NCBI GenBank assembly: GCA_963932465.1
Contig: OZ010788.1
Location: 195,302,559 to 195,366,558 of the forward strand
Direction of reading: 5' to 3'
Length of the DNA: 64,000 nucleotides
Origin: Maratus speciosus
Taxonomy: Eukaryota > Arthropoda > Arachnida > Araneae > Salticidae
Shown: positions 23,760-37,060 of the stretch, piece after piece
How the letters are laid out: each line of letters begins with the position of its first letter
Numbering within the stretch: position 1 is the stretch's first letter
Made by a program: the position numbers and the translations under genes
The notes under the pieces: generated by a model
Database searches by the model: none
Told to the model about the DNA's origin: nothing
What the model saw: only the letters and a program-made list of their open reading frames with translations

Positions 23760-25890
23760 AAAGTTTCCCTAATGTATATCACATCCAAAAACGCATCTAA
23801 CAGCTTTTATCACTCATAGACAGTAATGTAATTGAAATATTTTGCATCTCCCTGTAAATGAATTATTATAGTGCGTCATTTTCTACAGTAAGCATTGCAA
23901 TATACCTCAATAATGTATAAAAGATTGATTATGTTTCAAATAGTGTTCTTTTAAGTAAAGTAAATGAATGATAAGGGCTTCACACACCACATTATTTAAA
24001 AAAAAACAGCATGTTTTAGTGCAACTCGTAAATTTATACCAACTTCCTTATATTTGAAATAATGTAACATCATTAAAGTACACCTCAAACGATTTTTCTC
24101 TATAGACCGTAATATAACCGTATTCTTTTGAGTCTCTCTGTAAACGAACCATAAATGCTATACACTCCATTTTCAATCACGAACAAACGTTAATAAGATA
24201 CATCAATTACATGACAATACGAGTATATTTATTGGAGTTAGAGCACGGGCAGATAGACAACAAACTGCAGACAGACAAATCGAATTCATAAACACTTTTT
24301 AACTCCGTTGGAAAGTGTTCATAACAGTGTAGTAGATACAATTTTAAAACTTATAATGTAACAATCTAAACATAATTACTTATTAACATGAACTCTCAGA
24401 AAAGAGGTCATGCTATTATTCCGTCTCTATTCACTGGTCCAGAAAGATTCCGAAATAGAGAAAAGAACAAAATTGAATAAATTTTGTTTCATTTTTAGAA
24501 ATCTGTTCTTTTTTTAACTTCGACCGTGACTCCAGAAAGCTTCGAATTTGACCTACATGCCAAGAGGAATGTCATTACATATCATAAAATATTAGACACA
24601 TTTATCGCTGGCATAGTGTATTTAAAGGGCCACGTGCCAAAAGAGGGCTAAGCACGAATACAAGATATGTTTTTAGAGATCCCCCACCTCCCACATTTTC
24701 TAAGTCAAAAAGTTTTTTTTTAAGCAATTATTTTTAGGTTTTTATCATTTCCGAGACATGTCTGTGTTTGTAAGTTTATTTTTGATATTTTTTGAATATT
24801 CATATCCAGTCTGGTGTTTTTATTTTAATGTCATTTTGACAAAGCATATATATTTATGTAATATATTTAAAACTTTTAAGTTCTCTTAAATCTATTCTAA
24901 ATTCTTTATACTATTTAATTAAATTTATTTCCTTTTAATTTGTTATTTTTCATGTACAATGCGTATCATATTTTTAATCTTTTTTACATTTCCCTATTGA
25001 AAATTTGTCTTGGATGCATGCTAATATTTTTTTCCAACCTGAAATCATTCGATTTAAGAATATTATTTTTCTTGATAATACGATTTTTTTCGAACGCTTC
25101 GCATATTCGCGCTCTTTCTGGAAATTGTTTGCTTCTTTTCTCCGTACGCCAATTGGCCGACAAGTTTGGCTCTGCTACACACCTTGCGCATTGCGGCTTC
25201 TTGTATTCCTATGCTCTAACCAGTAAATTCCTTTGCATTGAGTCAGGACAGAACTTTTTCTCGGTTCTTTAGTCTGAACATCCACATCAGTTTCAGTGGA
25301 ATGTCAATGCCGTAGTGTAGCTGCTTAATATAAATTATGTTTTTTCGCTAATTGTGTGCTGGCATAAATTTACGTAATCTGCTGTGTAATTACATAGAAT
25401 ATGTTAAGTTCTATAAGACTGACTGTGTCGCAAGAAGAACTCTCATCTAATTATTGCTACCATTTATTTGTTAAATAAAGACTTGTTACTGCAACTGACT
25501 ATTTTCTTAGAAGAAACTCTACTGTTTTATTGAGATAATGCCTTTCTTAACCACCTCGCACACGTCTGCTACCTATATTTTGTTACTTGATGCTCAGAGT
25601 TATGAAATTAGCAAATATTATTCCTATTTTTTGTGACATATATAAATATATATGAGGACGTGAGTTTCAAAATTCGCCTTATACAGAAAACTAAATTTTG
25701 GGAAATTGCGAAAAACCTCTGACTGCGTCCATTGATTTTCATTGTAATTCAAGATTTACAATACCAGAAATACAGGATAGAACTAGTTTTTTTTTGCAGA
25801 TTGTAGTGTTTCTTCGGTGCAGGTTTACCAATAGAATAGACTGATAGAGAAAACACGATATTTTTAATTTTGGATAAGGCGAGTTTTGAA
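23760..25890. other. No gene seen; dispersed repeats
   Basis: About 23770-24330 carries the dispersed 'ctgtaaacgaa-tata...' family, including a GACAGACAAA tract (24245-24285) as in the 47450-47700 copy. The remainder is AT-rich. The 110-codon frame at 24940 is hydrophobic, of low complexity, and not supported as a gene. Confidence 0.5.
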
Positions 25891-25899
25891 ACTCACTTC

Positions 25900-25902
<3 letters not shown>

Positions 25903-25951
<49 letters not shown>

Positions 25952-26004
25952 CACACATTTATATACATATACATATACATACACACACACACATATATAT
26001 ATAA
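25903..26004. repeat. (TA)n / (CA)n microsatellite
   Basis: About 22 TA units are followed by TACATACACACA-type repeats. Confidence 0.95.
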
Positions 26005-26234
26005 GCAAAAAAGTGAAGAGAACAGTGCAAGACAGCCATGTATGGGCATAAAATGGATAGTACACATGTATCAATGCGCAATACAGAAAAAAAAGACGCA
26101 AAATAAATTGTAAGGGAGCTTTTATTCTTTGAAAAGATGAAAAGGACATGAAAAGATGGTTTAGGGCAACAATTTGGTTTCATGTAAAGGATAAAAAAAA
26201 ATATTCTTTAGAAATGATGCAAGATTTTTAATAT

Positions 26235-27252
26235 TGCGTGTGGTCTCCTCGAAAAACTAAGACTGCTGCACATCTGTTTTCTATGGAAGCGATGAGGTTA
26301 TTGATAAGGCTTTAGGGAATACTGTTTCCCTGTTCAAGAATTGCAATCTTCAAGTCCCGGACAGTAAAAGGAGGTCTCGGTCTCGCAGCAATGCGTCGTC
26401 TGAGTATGTCCCAAACATGCTCGATCGGATTTAGGTTAGGAGAGCATGCTGGTTATTACATACGCTGTATTGTTTTAGCTTCAAGAATGTTTTCCACAAG
26501 ACGAACTGTATAAAGTCTGTCATTATCATGCATGGAAAATAAGAAATCACTAATTGCTGTAGCATAAAATGCGACTTGAGGTCTCAGTATCTCGTCTGTA
26601 TTACTTCGGAACGTCAAAGTTCCATCCCGAATGATATGCAGGCCCGCACGTCCACCTATGCTGATTCCAGCCAATAGCCTTGTCTGTAATGTGATCTTTC
26701 AAGAACGAATGTGGGATTATTTTGAGTGCCCCTTTCTCTCCATGCCAAAACACATCAGATGTTACATCCAGACTGAATCGGGACTCGTCTGTAAACAGAA
26801 TTTGACTCCAACAACGTTGCCTTCAAACTCGTTGTTCAGTTCCCCACCTTCTTTGGGCCGCACAGTGGCTTGAGGTCAACGGAATACAAACCATTGGCTT
26901 ACGTGCATAAAGACCACCCAGATGAAGCCTATTTCGGACTGCTTGGCTGGGAACCCTTCGTCCTGTGGCCAAGAACAACTCTGTTTGCAGCTGAGTAGCA
27001 TATTGCCATTCCGTTTCGACGAGCTGTTAACAGGATATATCGGTCATCAGTTTCTGTGTTAGCACGTTTTCGACCTTGCTATTGTCTTTGACTACCATTC
27101 CATGTGTGTTGGAATCGATTCCACAGTCTTTCATGGGCACTTGTTGCGACTCCAACAGCGTCCACTACACTTCGTTGTGTTTCCCCAAATTCAACTGCCC
27201 CGATAACACGCCAAGCCATGGATTGCAGTAAATCATGTTGTTGTGACATTTT
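26235..27252 (-). pseudogene. Degenerate Tc1-like transposase
   Basis: The minus strand begins at 27252 with MSQQHDLLQSMAWRVIGA and VVDAVGVATSAHERLWNRFQ, a helix-turn-helix N-terminus. Further in come GISIGGRAGLHIIRDGTLT, the second catalytic Asp region (MHDNDRLYTVRLVENIL) and PACSPNLNPIEHVWDILRRR with the third acidic residue (about 26405-26450). It ends with VRDLKIAILEQGN. Several stops and frameshifts break it. The family cuts and pastes at TA dinucleotides, and both flanks here are TA microsatellites. Confidence 0.88.
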
Positions 27253-27497
27253 CAAGCCACCTTTTCTCAAAACACAAACTGGAAAATTGAATTTTACAAC
27301 TGAGGCAGTGAAACAGACGTTTCTGCAAAATCCCAATTTCTGCACTTATCTCCTTTTTCTAGTTTTTGACGTCATAAACTTTAATTTACATGTTAAGTTT
27401 TCTTTATCTGTTTTCTACAGCACTTTAAATTATGGATGTTTTATTTTACGTTACTTATCGCTGTAAATATTTGCGTAATTTCTTTAAAACCATGTGC

Positions 27498-27517
27498 TCC
27501 CCTAATTGTTTTGAGCA

Positions 27518-27520
<3 letters not shown>
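27498..27520 (-). repeat. Terminal inverted repeat of the Tc1-like element
   Basis: The minus strand reads CACTGCTCAAAACAATTAGG from 27520, directly abutting the TA run. This is a typical Tc1-type TIR. The partner TIR, expected near 26010-26230, was not found. Confidence 0.6.

Positions 27521-27586
<66 letters not shown>
27521..27586. repeat. (TA)n microsatellite
   Basis: About 33 perfect TA units beginning at the Tc1-like element end. Confidence 0.95.
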
Positions 27587-27592
<6 letters not shown>

Positions 27593-28430
27593 CACATATA
27601 TAAAATATTATGTATGTATATGTAATAGTATATAATAAGTCCGCTGTTTTAAAAAATATATATATGCAATACGTAAAGGTATAATTATTTTTAAGATCTT
27701 CAACAGCTTAAAGGATATATATTACAATCAATAAATTAAATATTATTGTTCATTTTCAGTATATAGAACTGAATCTTTTTTTCCGTATAGCGTTTTTTAC
27801 TCATTAAAAAGAATAGAGGAAAACAGTGTTGATTTCAGGGGGTGGCCCGGGGGGGAATGCCCCCCCCGGGATTAAAAAATGTCCCCCCCGGAGGAAATTT
27901 TCGACTTTCTCCTTATTTTTCCTAGTGGTGATATTTTCCTTCGAATCTTCCCGAAAAACCTGTTAAGATGGAATCGCAAGGTACCGTTAAAAATGCTGTC
28001 TTAAACTAGATATACTTGCATAGCATTTTTGTCGTCAATTACAAGGAAATGTTCCTTCTAAGGTATTATTCGGTTATAGAAAGGTTCAGTTTTTACGACA
28101 TATAACAGCTTTGTATAAGTAAGTCTTACAAGGTATTCGAAAAATCGAACATGTTAAAAAAAATTACGAATTTAATGTTTATTCTGTTTATTAATATTTA
28201 ACCTTTCAGCTAACTTTTTGCACAATAGGTGCGTGTCATATTTTTGTGTACAATAGCAGTTACAAGCTTTAAAAAAATGAAGAAGAAGAAACAAATTACA
28301 TAATTATTAATTAGCATACCGCTAATACTTGCATAATATTTATTTAAAGCATACCGGTAGTAAAACTTAAATTTTAATTTTGGTGCCATGTATGAGATTA
28401 AACTGTAAGAAATTGTTGTTAAATAATTCC

Positions 28431-28464
<34 letters not shown>

Positions 28465-29687
28465 TAAAATTATAAAATAACTGGTATAAATTTATTTTAT
28501 TAACATTTTCGAAAATATTAAATGCGGTAAAGTCTGGGAAACAGAACCTGTCTATAGCGGAATGTGGAATCCTCTCTTAAACGAAAAAAAATACGGTTCC
28601 AGCAAAAGCAGTGCACTGCGTGATACTTTCTAAGACGGAAATGTGTCTGTAACGGAATTTTTCTTCCACCTCTTTCAATTTTATATTTGCGGCTTTTAAT
28701 ATACCACAATTGTTTTCATTGGGACCGTAAAAGTTTTCTGGTTAGGAGAAGATTCCATTATTGACAGGTGTGATGTCAAATCACATATTTTTGGATTACT
28801 TACTCTAATTGCATCAATTATTAAACTATTTAGATATTTTTAATTAGACTCTCAATTTCTCTAAAATGTATTTAAATTATACCATAAAATATATTTTTTC
28901 GCTTAATATCCATTATTCAATCTTAACAATAAACATAATAATTTATTGAATGTATCATATCACGATAATAATTTAACTAAATAAGCTTTTCCTATCCAGT
29001 GAAATATTATTCATTATATTTTTGAGGATATAATATTAATTTCATGTATCATAAATAAAACTTTTTCTGTTACAAAGTACTAGCCTATAAAATAAATATT
29101 ATTACTTCCTTATTGTGAAATTCTAAATTTGTGCGTTTCTTAATTAAAATATGATATATTGTTATCATTCCGTTCACTCATAAAATATCTTGAAAGTTAA
29201 TCCTTTCAGTAATAATCCATTTGTTTATCCCGTATTACATAAATAATCGCTTTATCTAAATGTAATTTTCTCTTGGAAAAACCAAATTCATTTATTAAAT
29301 GATAAATTGACTATGCTGTCAAAAACGTTATTATAATGGAGTTTGAGTGGGCATGGACAACTGAATTAAAGGCACAGATATGTTTTCATACTTGACAGTT
29401 TAAAAAAGATTTAGTTACTGAAAATGTCTAAATATTTCTATGCAAACTTTATAAATTACATCCGGTATTTACTATTTCGCTAACATAAAATATTTTATTT
29501 TTCTTATTTTATTGTAGAATGCTAGGGAAATTTCATTTTCAAAGATTACCAATAAGCAATTAAGTGACGCTAGTTCTAGACGACGCTGTGTCTGGTTAAT
29601 CTATTGCGCTTTTCTGTCTTGATTGTTACAGATAAAAACCAGAGCTTTAATTGAATGTTGGATAGGAATTATTTTTGATATTGAATT

Positions 29688-31900
29688 ATGTCAAAACAGT
29701 CGAAATTATTTTCTTTTATCCAAATTAAAAAAAGAAGACGTAATGAAGAACCTTTAGTACAGTCATCTGTTGAAAATCAAAATAATAATTCTCAACTAAT
29801 TTTGAATGAAAGTGAAACCTGTAATGTGATAGTTCCACCCGCAATACCTTCGTGTAGTACTGTTAGTGGACAACCTCAACCGGAAGATAAAAATGTTGGA
29901 CGCAAGTTCAAATATCAAAAACAGTGGGAAACTAAATATGAATGGCTGTATTTTGATCGAACTCGTGGTGGTGCATTTTGCAAGCTGTGTGAAAAGCATT
30001 TAAAAAATGATGTAGAGGTATTCCAAAAAACAAGTGGAGTATTCATATCAGTGCCCTTCACAAATTTTAGGAAAGCAACTGGCAGTACAGGAAAACTTGA
30101 AAAACACTCAAAATCAGACAAACATTGTAAATCTGTTTTTATGGAAAATGAAAGATTACAGAATTTAAATGCTCCTATACACACACAAATAATCCAATAC
30201 AGCGAAGACGAAAGGGATAAAAATGGACAAGTTTTATCTTCTTTAATTAGAAGTGTGTATTTTTTAGTTAAAGAGAAGATACCCCACACTACAAAATATG
30301 AATCCTTAGTTCAAAGAATTTTAATGAGAAAAACTGAAACTCTTCGCGACTGGGTTAAGTCGCGAAGTGAAAGATCGACTTGCATAAGTAAATCAACTGC
30401 TTCTGAAATATTAAGCTCAATAGGTACAATCTTAGACAAAGCAGATGATAAAATACTTAGTGGTAAATATTATTCTATAATGGGAGATGAATCGACGAAC
30501 ATAAACAAACAAAGTGAATTATCACTAATGGTGCGGCACGTCGTCCATGATCCAGTTTGCGAAGTAAGAGAAAGATTTTCGTGCATAATATACTTAGAAA
30601 GAACTGATGCTGAATCAATATTTTTAGCTATAGATGATGCTTTAAAAAAACGAAATATGTCATATGATAAATTGCTTTCATGTTCTTTTGATGGTGCAGC
30701 GAACTTCAGTGGTAGTATAACTGGTGTTCGTGCTCGTATTTCAGAAGCTAAACAATGCGAAGTGCTTTACATTCATTGCAGATCCCATATTCTATCATTA
30801 GCTGTCACTAATTCAAGAAACAAGACTATAATGATTAAACTATTTTTTCACACAGTTAAAGATATTTATAAACTTTTTCATAGTTCTCCTAAGAGAGGAA
30901 AAATTTTGCACGAAATACAGAAAGCTTTAGAAGAACCCGTTCAAATCATACCTGAGGCAACGGATATACGCTGGCTTTGCAATTACCGTACTGTTCATGC
31001 TGTATTTTTATCCTTTAAATCGATTAGGATTGCATGCGAACACATACACAAGGATGGTGCTGATTTAGCAAGTTTAGCTGGTTGTATTCTCTTGGAAATG
31101 ATTAATATTAGTTTTATAATCAGTTTAGTTGTTATGGATGAAACACTTAATGCTGTATCGAATTTAAGCAAAATTCTTCAAAAGAAAACTCTTAGCATTT
31201 CATTTCTTCCTCAACTTGTTTCTGGGACAGTTGATCACTTGCAAGAAATTGCGAACTTTTGTGATAGTGACAATGATAATAACGATTTGCACATTAAAAT
31301 TAAAGGTCTCGAGAGTGATGTATCAGACATTAACAGCATAAATTTTAATGACACGAAAAAAAAACTGCTTAAAAAGTGCAAAACTTTTATAGAAAAAATG
31401 ATTCATCAAATTAAAGAAAGATTTAATGATAAAGCACTGCGCTTAATAGAACTATGTGTATTTTTTCGAAGCTTTGGAGAATTTGTAAAAATAAATGATA
31501 TCAGTGTAAGTATAAGGAACTGTGCCATCTTTTTGGAATTCAGGAAGAGGATGCAGCAGTGGCAGATCTCCGTTCTTTTAAGTACGTTGCACACAGTAAT
31601 TTAGATGATACCAGTTCAGATGTCGCTTCTTTCATTTTAAAAGCTGATATTGGATACGAAGTTTTGAAAAAACTTGCCGAGTGTGTATTGTGTGTACCAA
31701 TTACAACAGCGAGTGTAGAAAGGTCATTTAGCACAATGAATAGAATTATGACAAAACTTAGAAATCGCATGGGGCAGGATACTTTACAACCGTGTATTAA
31801 AGTATCTATCGAAGGTGATGAGGAGCCAACAGATGAATTCATCGATGCAGTGATCACACATTATGCATCTTCGAAACCAAGACTCATTCGCTTAGTTTAA
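29688..31900 (+). pseudogene. hAT-superfamily transposase, frameshifted near the C-terminus
   Basis: The first frame (29688-31604) encodes 638 residues from ATG. Residues about 80-150 form a TTF/BED-like zinc finger (Cys98, Cys101, His140, His146, in FCKLCEKH and LEKHSKSDKHC). Residues about 165-380 resemble the DUF4371 RNase-H-like part of ZMYM/KIAA1586-type hAT transposases, with GDEST (Asp267), FDGAAN (Asp335) and the HCRSH motif. A conserved TDIRWL motif follows. The reading then shifts by one base at a run of five Ts (31530-31534). The second frame continues IQEEDAAVADLRSFKYV and the hAT C-terminal dimerisation segment TTASVERSFSTM...KLRNRMG to the stop at 31900. The Glu of VERSF, at the place of the third catalytic acid in hAT enzymes, lies beyond the shift, so the first frame alone should be inactive. 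The two frames together span about 736 residues, a normal length for the family. The gene sits inside a TIR- and TSD-bounded element (27824-33113). Apart from the shift it has no stop codon, suggesting recent activity or a base-calling error. Confidence 0.92.
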
Positions 31901-32203
31901 AGGTGAGCAATTACAAATTTAATACTGAACTAATGCGTTTTTATCAAAAACAGTGCTTTATAAGAAATAAGGACTAGTTTTATAAGGTAGATTTGATGTT
32001 TTTACATATAGAATATTATAATTACTATTTAGTACTTTACAGTAACTGAATGTTATACACATTATATGGTATTATTTATTTAAATTGCTATTAATATTTT
32101 ATAAAATTAAAGTATTTAAAAAAAGAGTGAAATCTCTATTTCTTTAGTGGACATGATTGTTACGGAAGATTTGTTTTTATTAATATTAAGAAGTTATACT
32201 TAA

Positions 32204-32446
32204 ACATAGACGCAGATAGAAGTATACAAATGGGGGTTCAATTTTAAATTTTGAAATGTTACATAACTTTTATCTTTCATAAGTTTGAAAATATTGCGCT
32301 TCCGCAATATTAATAAAAAAATATATATAAATTTCATCTACAGTAAAAGGTTTTAACATAGTAGGGCATCGTCCAACCATATTCTCCCCCCACGAAAAAA
32401 GGGAGAAAAATCTCCCTATTCCATTTAATATTGTCCGCGTCTATGT
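32204..32446. mobile_element. Small TIR element nested in the hAT 3' region
   Basis: The termini are ACATAGACGCAGA (left) and, inverted, ACATAGACGCGGA (right), 243 bp apart. The middle contains short palindromic text (gggagaaaaatctccc). No coding sequence is visible and the target duplication is unclear. It is probably a MITE that inserted into the hAT element after its arrival. Confidence 0.45.
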
Positions 32447-33121
32447 CTGAAAGCATTATTATTAAATAATAAGTAAATATCAAACAATAAAAATTTGTTA
32501 TTGTATTATTAAGTATGTAAACTTCGTTATTGTTGTAACGAAATTTTATAATTTGTGATTTATTGCCATTTTTCGGTGCTGTTTCATGAATAACTGTATA
32601 TTAATAGAAATATTTCAGTGGTAAATTGTAGCAATGTTGATTCAAAACTTTTATGAAATGGGATATTCGAATCCTGTATGGCAAGTTAAACTGTAAGATA
32701 TAATGAGATTAAATGAAAAACAAATGACCATAACTTATATAAGTTATATTTAGGAGTGACAGTAACCTAAGAATTCCACACTTATTTTTTATCTTTTCAA
32801 TAATGGTTTGGGCACAAAAAAGTACAAGAGTATCTTAAATTAAATAGAATTTTTAAAAGTTTTTTAAATTTTCAATTTGAAATTAAAAAATAGAAACTTA
32901 TATATAGCATGATCTATGGAAACAGAAGATTTTCAAAATCCCGACTGAAGAGATACTTGTTAAGACGGAAACTTTTTCTGATCGTCGGCGATTCCGCTTT
33001 AGCAGGTTTTAGTATATTAATGAAATCAGAGAAAATCTCATTTTGGAATACTAGTGTCCCCCCCCAAGGATCAAAATTTCCCCCCCGGAGGTAACGGTCT
33101 GGATTCAACACTGGAGGAAAA

Positions 33122-34390
33122 AGATTCAATAGAGAAAAAAGATTGAATTCTACATATTGTTTTATTACTAAATAATATTATTTCTGATTGTTTTCAGTGA
33201 CAGATCATTTGGAAGAAAAATAATTTGGTTAAATTTTAGACTAAATGTTGCACTGGTATATAATGCATAATCTTTAGTAGGTTTATATTTGGAATCATAT
33301 AATCGATATCAATATTACTTGTTAATATTTCCCTAATAACGATGAAATTAGAAATATGTTTAAGGAAATGATAAAGTCAATGAAATTTAAAAATTAGGTT
33401 GGAAATACTACTGAAATATATGTTAATAGTTCAGCTACATAAAATTGTAAATATTTCTAATGCGGCACCAATGTTTCCACAATACGAGCATTATACAATG
33501 GTCTCGAAAAATATAATGCACACAGGCTTGTATTATTATTTATTGAGTATATACATTATTTTTGGATCATGCATAAATTCTGCAAATTAAAAGTTTTGCT
33601 GCCAAAGTAACAGTAATTCACACGCTTGATGTTTCAAAATGCTGAACTTGATGAACTTTACACATGGTTTCTTCAATTTCCATTACGAAAGACCATTAAG
33701 TTCTGTTTCCATTAAGAAAACTGTCTGTGTAATTTTAAAATCTTGTAACAAAAAGGTGTGAATTAATGTTACACTAACAGCGATAATTTCCGATAATTTC
33801 TAAAAAAGTCGATTGTCGGAGAAGAAATAATAGATGACAGATACAGCGACAAATATTTAAATAAATAAGTTTTAATAAAAAATATGTCCTCGTCTAGCTG
33901 CAATGCTTTCTTCGAATAGCCTTTACTTAATGGAATTCAATGCAAAGAAACATTTACTAAAAGACAGAGTACGTTTGATCGCTCGGGTTCAAATTTATTA
34001 AATTTTGTGACTTTTTATCAAGTCATCCAGTCATAAAAGAAAAACCTAGAATACAAAATATAAAACAGTAATTCAGAAAGAATAGTTGAAGATATGAAAA
34101 CTAATTTGTCTTTATTTGCACTCAAGTTATCCTGCTGGCCACAAAACGAGGGACTTGGGCATTATCTACTTGACATAAAGTCTCCGAACAAATTTGTGCG
34201 ACATTATCCGAAGTCATTTCTCTCCGATGAATGTCCGCGACATTCTTGCGTGTTAAAAACTATAGCTATTCTTTATCTTGTGAATTTTACTACTACATGA
34301 TCTTATTTTAATGACAATTAAGTCACGCGTTTAATTTATATTTTCTTCCCACCTTTTAAAGAATGAAATGTATTAATGCTTTTTTTAAAT
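33122..34390. other. No gene seen
   Basis: AT-rich DNA without recognisable coding or repeat structure. The frames at 33399 and 34094 are short and featureless. Confidence 0.5.
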
Positions 34391-34392
34391 CA

Positions 34393-34563
34393 TAAAACCT
34401 CTGAATAGCAGACACCTCAGGTCCGTGGAATGTATCCGCTATGTAGAGGTGTCCGCTTTTCGGAGGAAGAAGTATAGAAATACTTGTGCTTTGGATTGAA
34501 AAAGGTGATAGCTAAAATGAGGTGTCTGCTATTCACGAATATCCGTTAGGAAGGTTTTATTTA
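34393..34563. mobile_element. Short foldback MITE
   Basis: The left end ATAAAACCTCTGAATAGCAG with ACACCTC pairs imperfectly with the right end (GAGGTGTCTGCTATTCACGA ... GGAAGGTTTTAT). It is about 170 bp with no ORF. The AAACCTC terminus recalls the pogo-like MITE at 16789-17539. Confidence 0.55.
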
Positions 34564-34984
34564 TAACAATTTGTTTACAAGTGTTTCTAATCTTATAAAT
34601 TCAATTTTACCAAGCGCACATTAGTAAATAAAAACGTAAATATTTTTCTAGAGATTTTTATTTACAATAGGTAAATTCCCATAACGCTTAAAGATAAATT
34701 TAATAAAACATTAGTGCATTAAATAATTGTTAAAAAGTGTAATTAAGGCAATTTGTAAATTTGTTAATAATGATTTAGCTCAGACGTATCACACAGAAAT
34801 TCTTTAAAAAATCTATTTTTTTTTATTAAAGTAATTTGTATTCTCAATGCTTTTTTAAAAAATATTAAAAACGTATTTATTGTAATTTATAGTAGAAAAA
34901 ATAACAATTAACTGCATTAAAAACTTATTTACATATATCTGGAAGCCCGGTAGTTTCCCAAATGGGCTAAATGATTCTTAATCA

Positions 34985-35790
34985 AACTTGTCGAAACGCA
35001 ATGGTATTTATCACAAAGGTTATACTTAAAAGTGTTCTAAAGTGACTTGCGTTTTTGCATTGTCATGTTGCTTTTATTATTCAAATAATTTACAGGGTGT
35101 ATTATGCACTCTAATTGTTTCACAGTGTTACGTTCTTCTAAGATTCTTTCGATTTTGTTGAAACTTCCCCTGTGCATAAGAATACCAAAAAGAAAAAAAA
35201 AATCCCCTAGAATACAATGACGGCGAAATCGCAGGAAGCCATTTTCAATGAAAGATTTCGGACGTTTAACTTTTAACTTTGGCGAACTTTAGATATCAGT
35301 GATTTCTTTTTTTTTTTTAAATTGAAGATACGTTAACAAGATGTTTGTCGAAACTCAATGGTATTTATCACAAAGGTGTTACTTAATGTGTCTTCATGTG
35401 ACTTGGCGTTTTTGTATCGTAATATTACTATTATTATTCAAATGATTTATAAATGTATAATGGCCAGCAATTATTTCGAAAATGATTTATAAACGTTATA
35501 GTGATCGCTGGTCATTTAAAATGAAAGATTTGAGATTATTAGCAACAACTAGGGTGTGTTATACATTCTAATTGTTTCGCAGTATAACGTTCTTCTAGGA
35601 TTCTTTTGAATTTGTTTAAATTTCTCCTGCGCATTAGAATAAAAAAAAAAAGAAAAAAAAGAAAAAGAAAAGAAAATCCTCCAGAACACATTGACGACCA
35701 AGTCGCAGAAAGCCTATTTCAAGGAAAGATTTGGGATGTTTAACTTTTAACTTGGGCGAAATTTAGATATCAGTGTTTTTTTTCTTTCAG
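34985..35790. repeat. Two-unit tandem duplication, about 360-450 bp
   Basis: Unit 1 (about 34985-35340) and unit 2 (about 35345-35790) share GAAAC-CAATGGTATTTATCAC, GCGTTTTTG, GGGTGT-TTAT, ACGTTCTTCTA, GACG-C-AA-TCGCAG and ACGTTTAACTTTTAACTT-GG in the same order. Unit 2 contains an extra stretch (about 35440-35545). No gene is visible. Confidence 0.8.
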
Positions 35791-36499
35791 AAATAAGATT
35801 GAGATTGATTACTCTGTTTAGCATGCTGTTACCGCGCTTCGTAGCGTTTTAAGTTTGAATTTTGGGGCAAGAATACTTTTAAAAATTTCCCAAGATCTAG
35901 CCGTGATCGGTGTTTTATTTTGAAGTGTTTAATTGGAAAAACTCTTATTTTACACAAATATGACTTTGAGAACCAGGCAAGTACTTTATAAAAGTAACAG
36001 AAATTTTTGTGTAATATTTAGAAATTTATCCTTCAGAAATAAAACAAAAAGATGACATTTCAATTTCTGACACTTAAGCATTTTCTTAGCACATCTAAAA
36101 TCTTTATAACACCAGTGCGTTGTAGCACAGCAAGCTGGAAATATATGGTTCTATATTGATATTGGCTTGGAAGAAAACCGTTCAAAAGCCTGGCGGAGTA
36201 GATTAACCTATATGGAATAGAATTACTTATTTTCAAGCGCATGCGTGATGCACTACTGACGTGACTAAATACTACAAGAAATTTTAAATCAAATCCATAA
36301 AACAAAGCTAAAAAAAAGAATATTATTCTGAAAACAAGAAAAAATTGTCTCTAAATTGATAATTAAAACCATCGCGCAGAAAAGCAAAATAAGCTTCAAT
36401 GAAATTGATCTAAATGTACTTTCATACATTTTAAAACTTTGATATGCTAATGAATTTGAATGCCATGATAAACGGTACTTTGGGTGTACTTTAAACTTC

Positions 36500-37060
36500 A
36501 AATTACGGTCAAAATAAACACCGGAAAATGAGCATCTGTCACTTAATCTTATCAAATATTTCCGCGTGGTCATTATTTTTTTCCAGGATCAAATTACACA
36601 AGAAAAGAATAATTGACATAATCAATGACTCTTTATTTTTATTTCCCGTTCCTGCGTGCAGCAAAAACAAAAATAAAAGAGTTATAGATGTTCCTTATAT
36701 TCGTTTTTTTAATTATTCCTGTTGCAAGAATTTAATGAGCAATACAAAATTGCACATTGAAAAAGTAAAAGAAAGTAAATGTATATTTCAAGCTGTGTTT
36801 GAAATCATCAAATTATTTTTCAGCAACCAACATGTACTTTTCATTTAAAAAAAAAAAATTATTTTTTAACTTTTAGAATGAACATCTTTAAAATCCTTTA
36901 AATTAGCACCACTATCATCTGGCACTATATTAAACATCTATTAAATAGACGGAATCAAAATTTAATTAAAAAAGGATTTTAGCTTATAAGAAAAAAATAA
37001 AATATATTTTTTAATTGTTTCTTTATTATCTTGTCGATCGAGTATTTTTTCAGTAAATTT
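36500..37060. repeat. Degenerate direct copy of the terminal-exon region (37260-37810)
   Basis: AATGAGCAATACAAAA (36733) matches 37491. Further shared text is CATCAAATTATT, CAACATGTACTTTTC/CAACATATTTTCTGC, TTAGC(A/G)CCA(C/T)(T/C)ATCATCT, TATATTAAA and GACGGAA(T/G)CAAAATTTAATT, then TTATCTTGTCGATCGAGT against TTATCTGTCGACTGTGTAGA. The copied segment thus includes the end of the terminal exon and the DNA downstream of it. The copy has no intact frame or acceptor. Confidence 0.75.

Larger units (their letters stand above)
27824..33113 (+). mobile_element. Complete hAT transposon, 5.3 kb
   Basis: The element is bounded by exact 8-bp direct repeats GAGGAAAA at 27816-27823 and 33114-33121. The termini are imperfect inverted repeats: CAGTGTTGATTTCAG at the left and, read from the right end inwards, CAGTGTTGAATCCAG. 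Both are followed within about 30 bases by runs of G/C (27839-27890 and 33057-33095). The single coding gene is the hAT transposase on the plus strand. An 8-bp TSD, a TIR starting CAG and a DUF4371/hATC transposase are all diagnostic of hAT. The stretches 28110-29680 and 31905-33050 hold no gene. They contain a long T run (about 28433-28463), motifs resembling CTGTTAAGACGGAA near both ends that may be subterminal binding repeats, and a small nested MITE (32204-32446). Confidence 0.92.

Noticed and set aside
25864..26183. Frames with long YIYIYI or CICICI runs.
   Set aside because: Products of TA/CA microsatellites.
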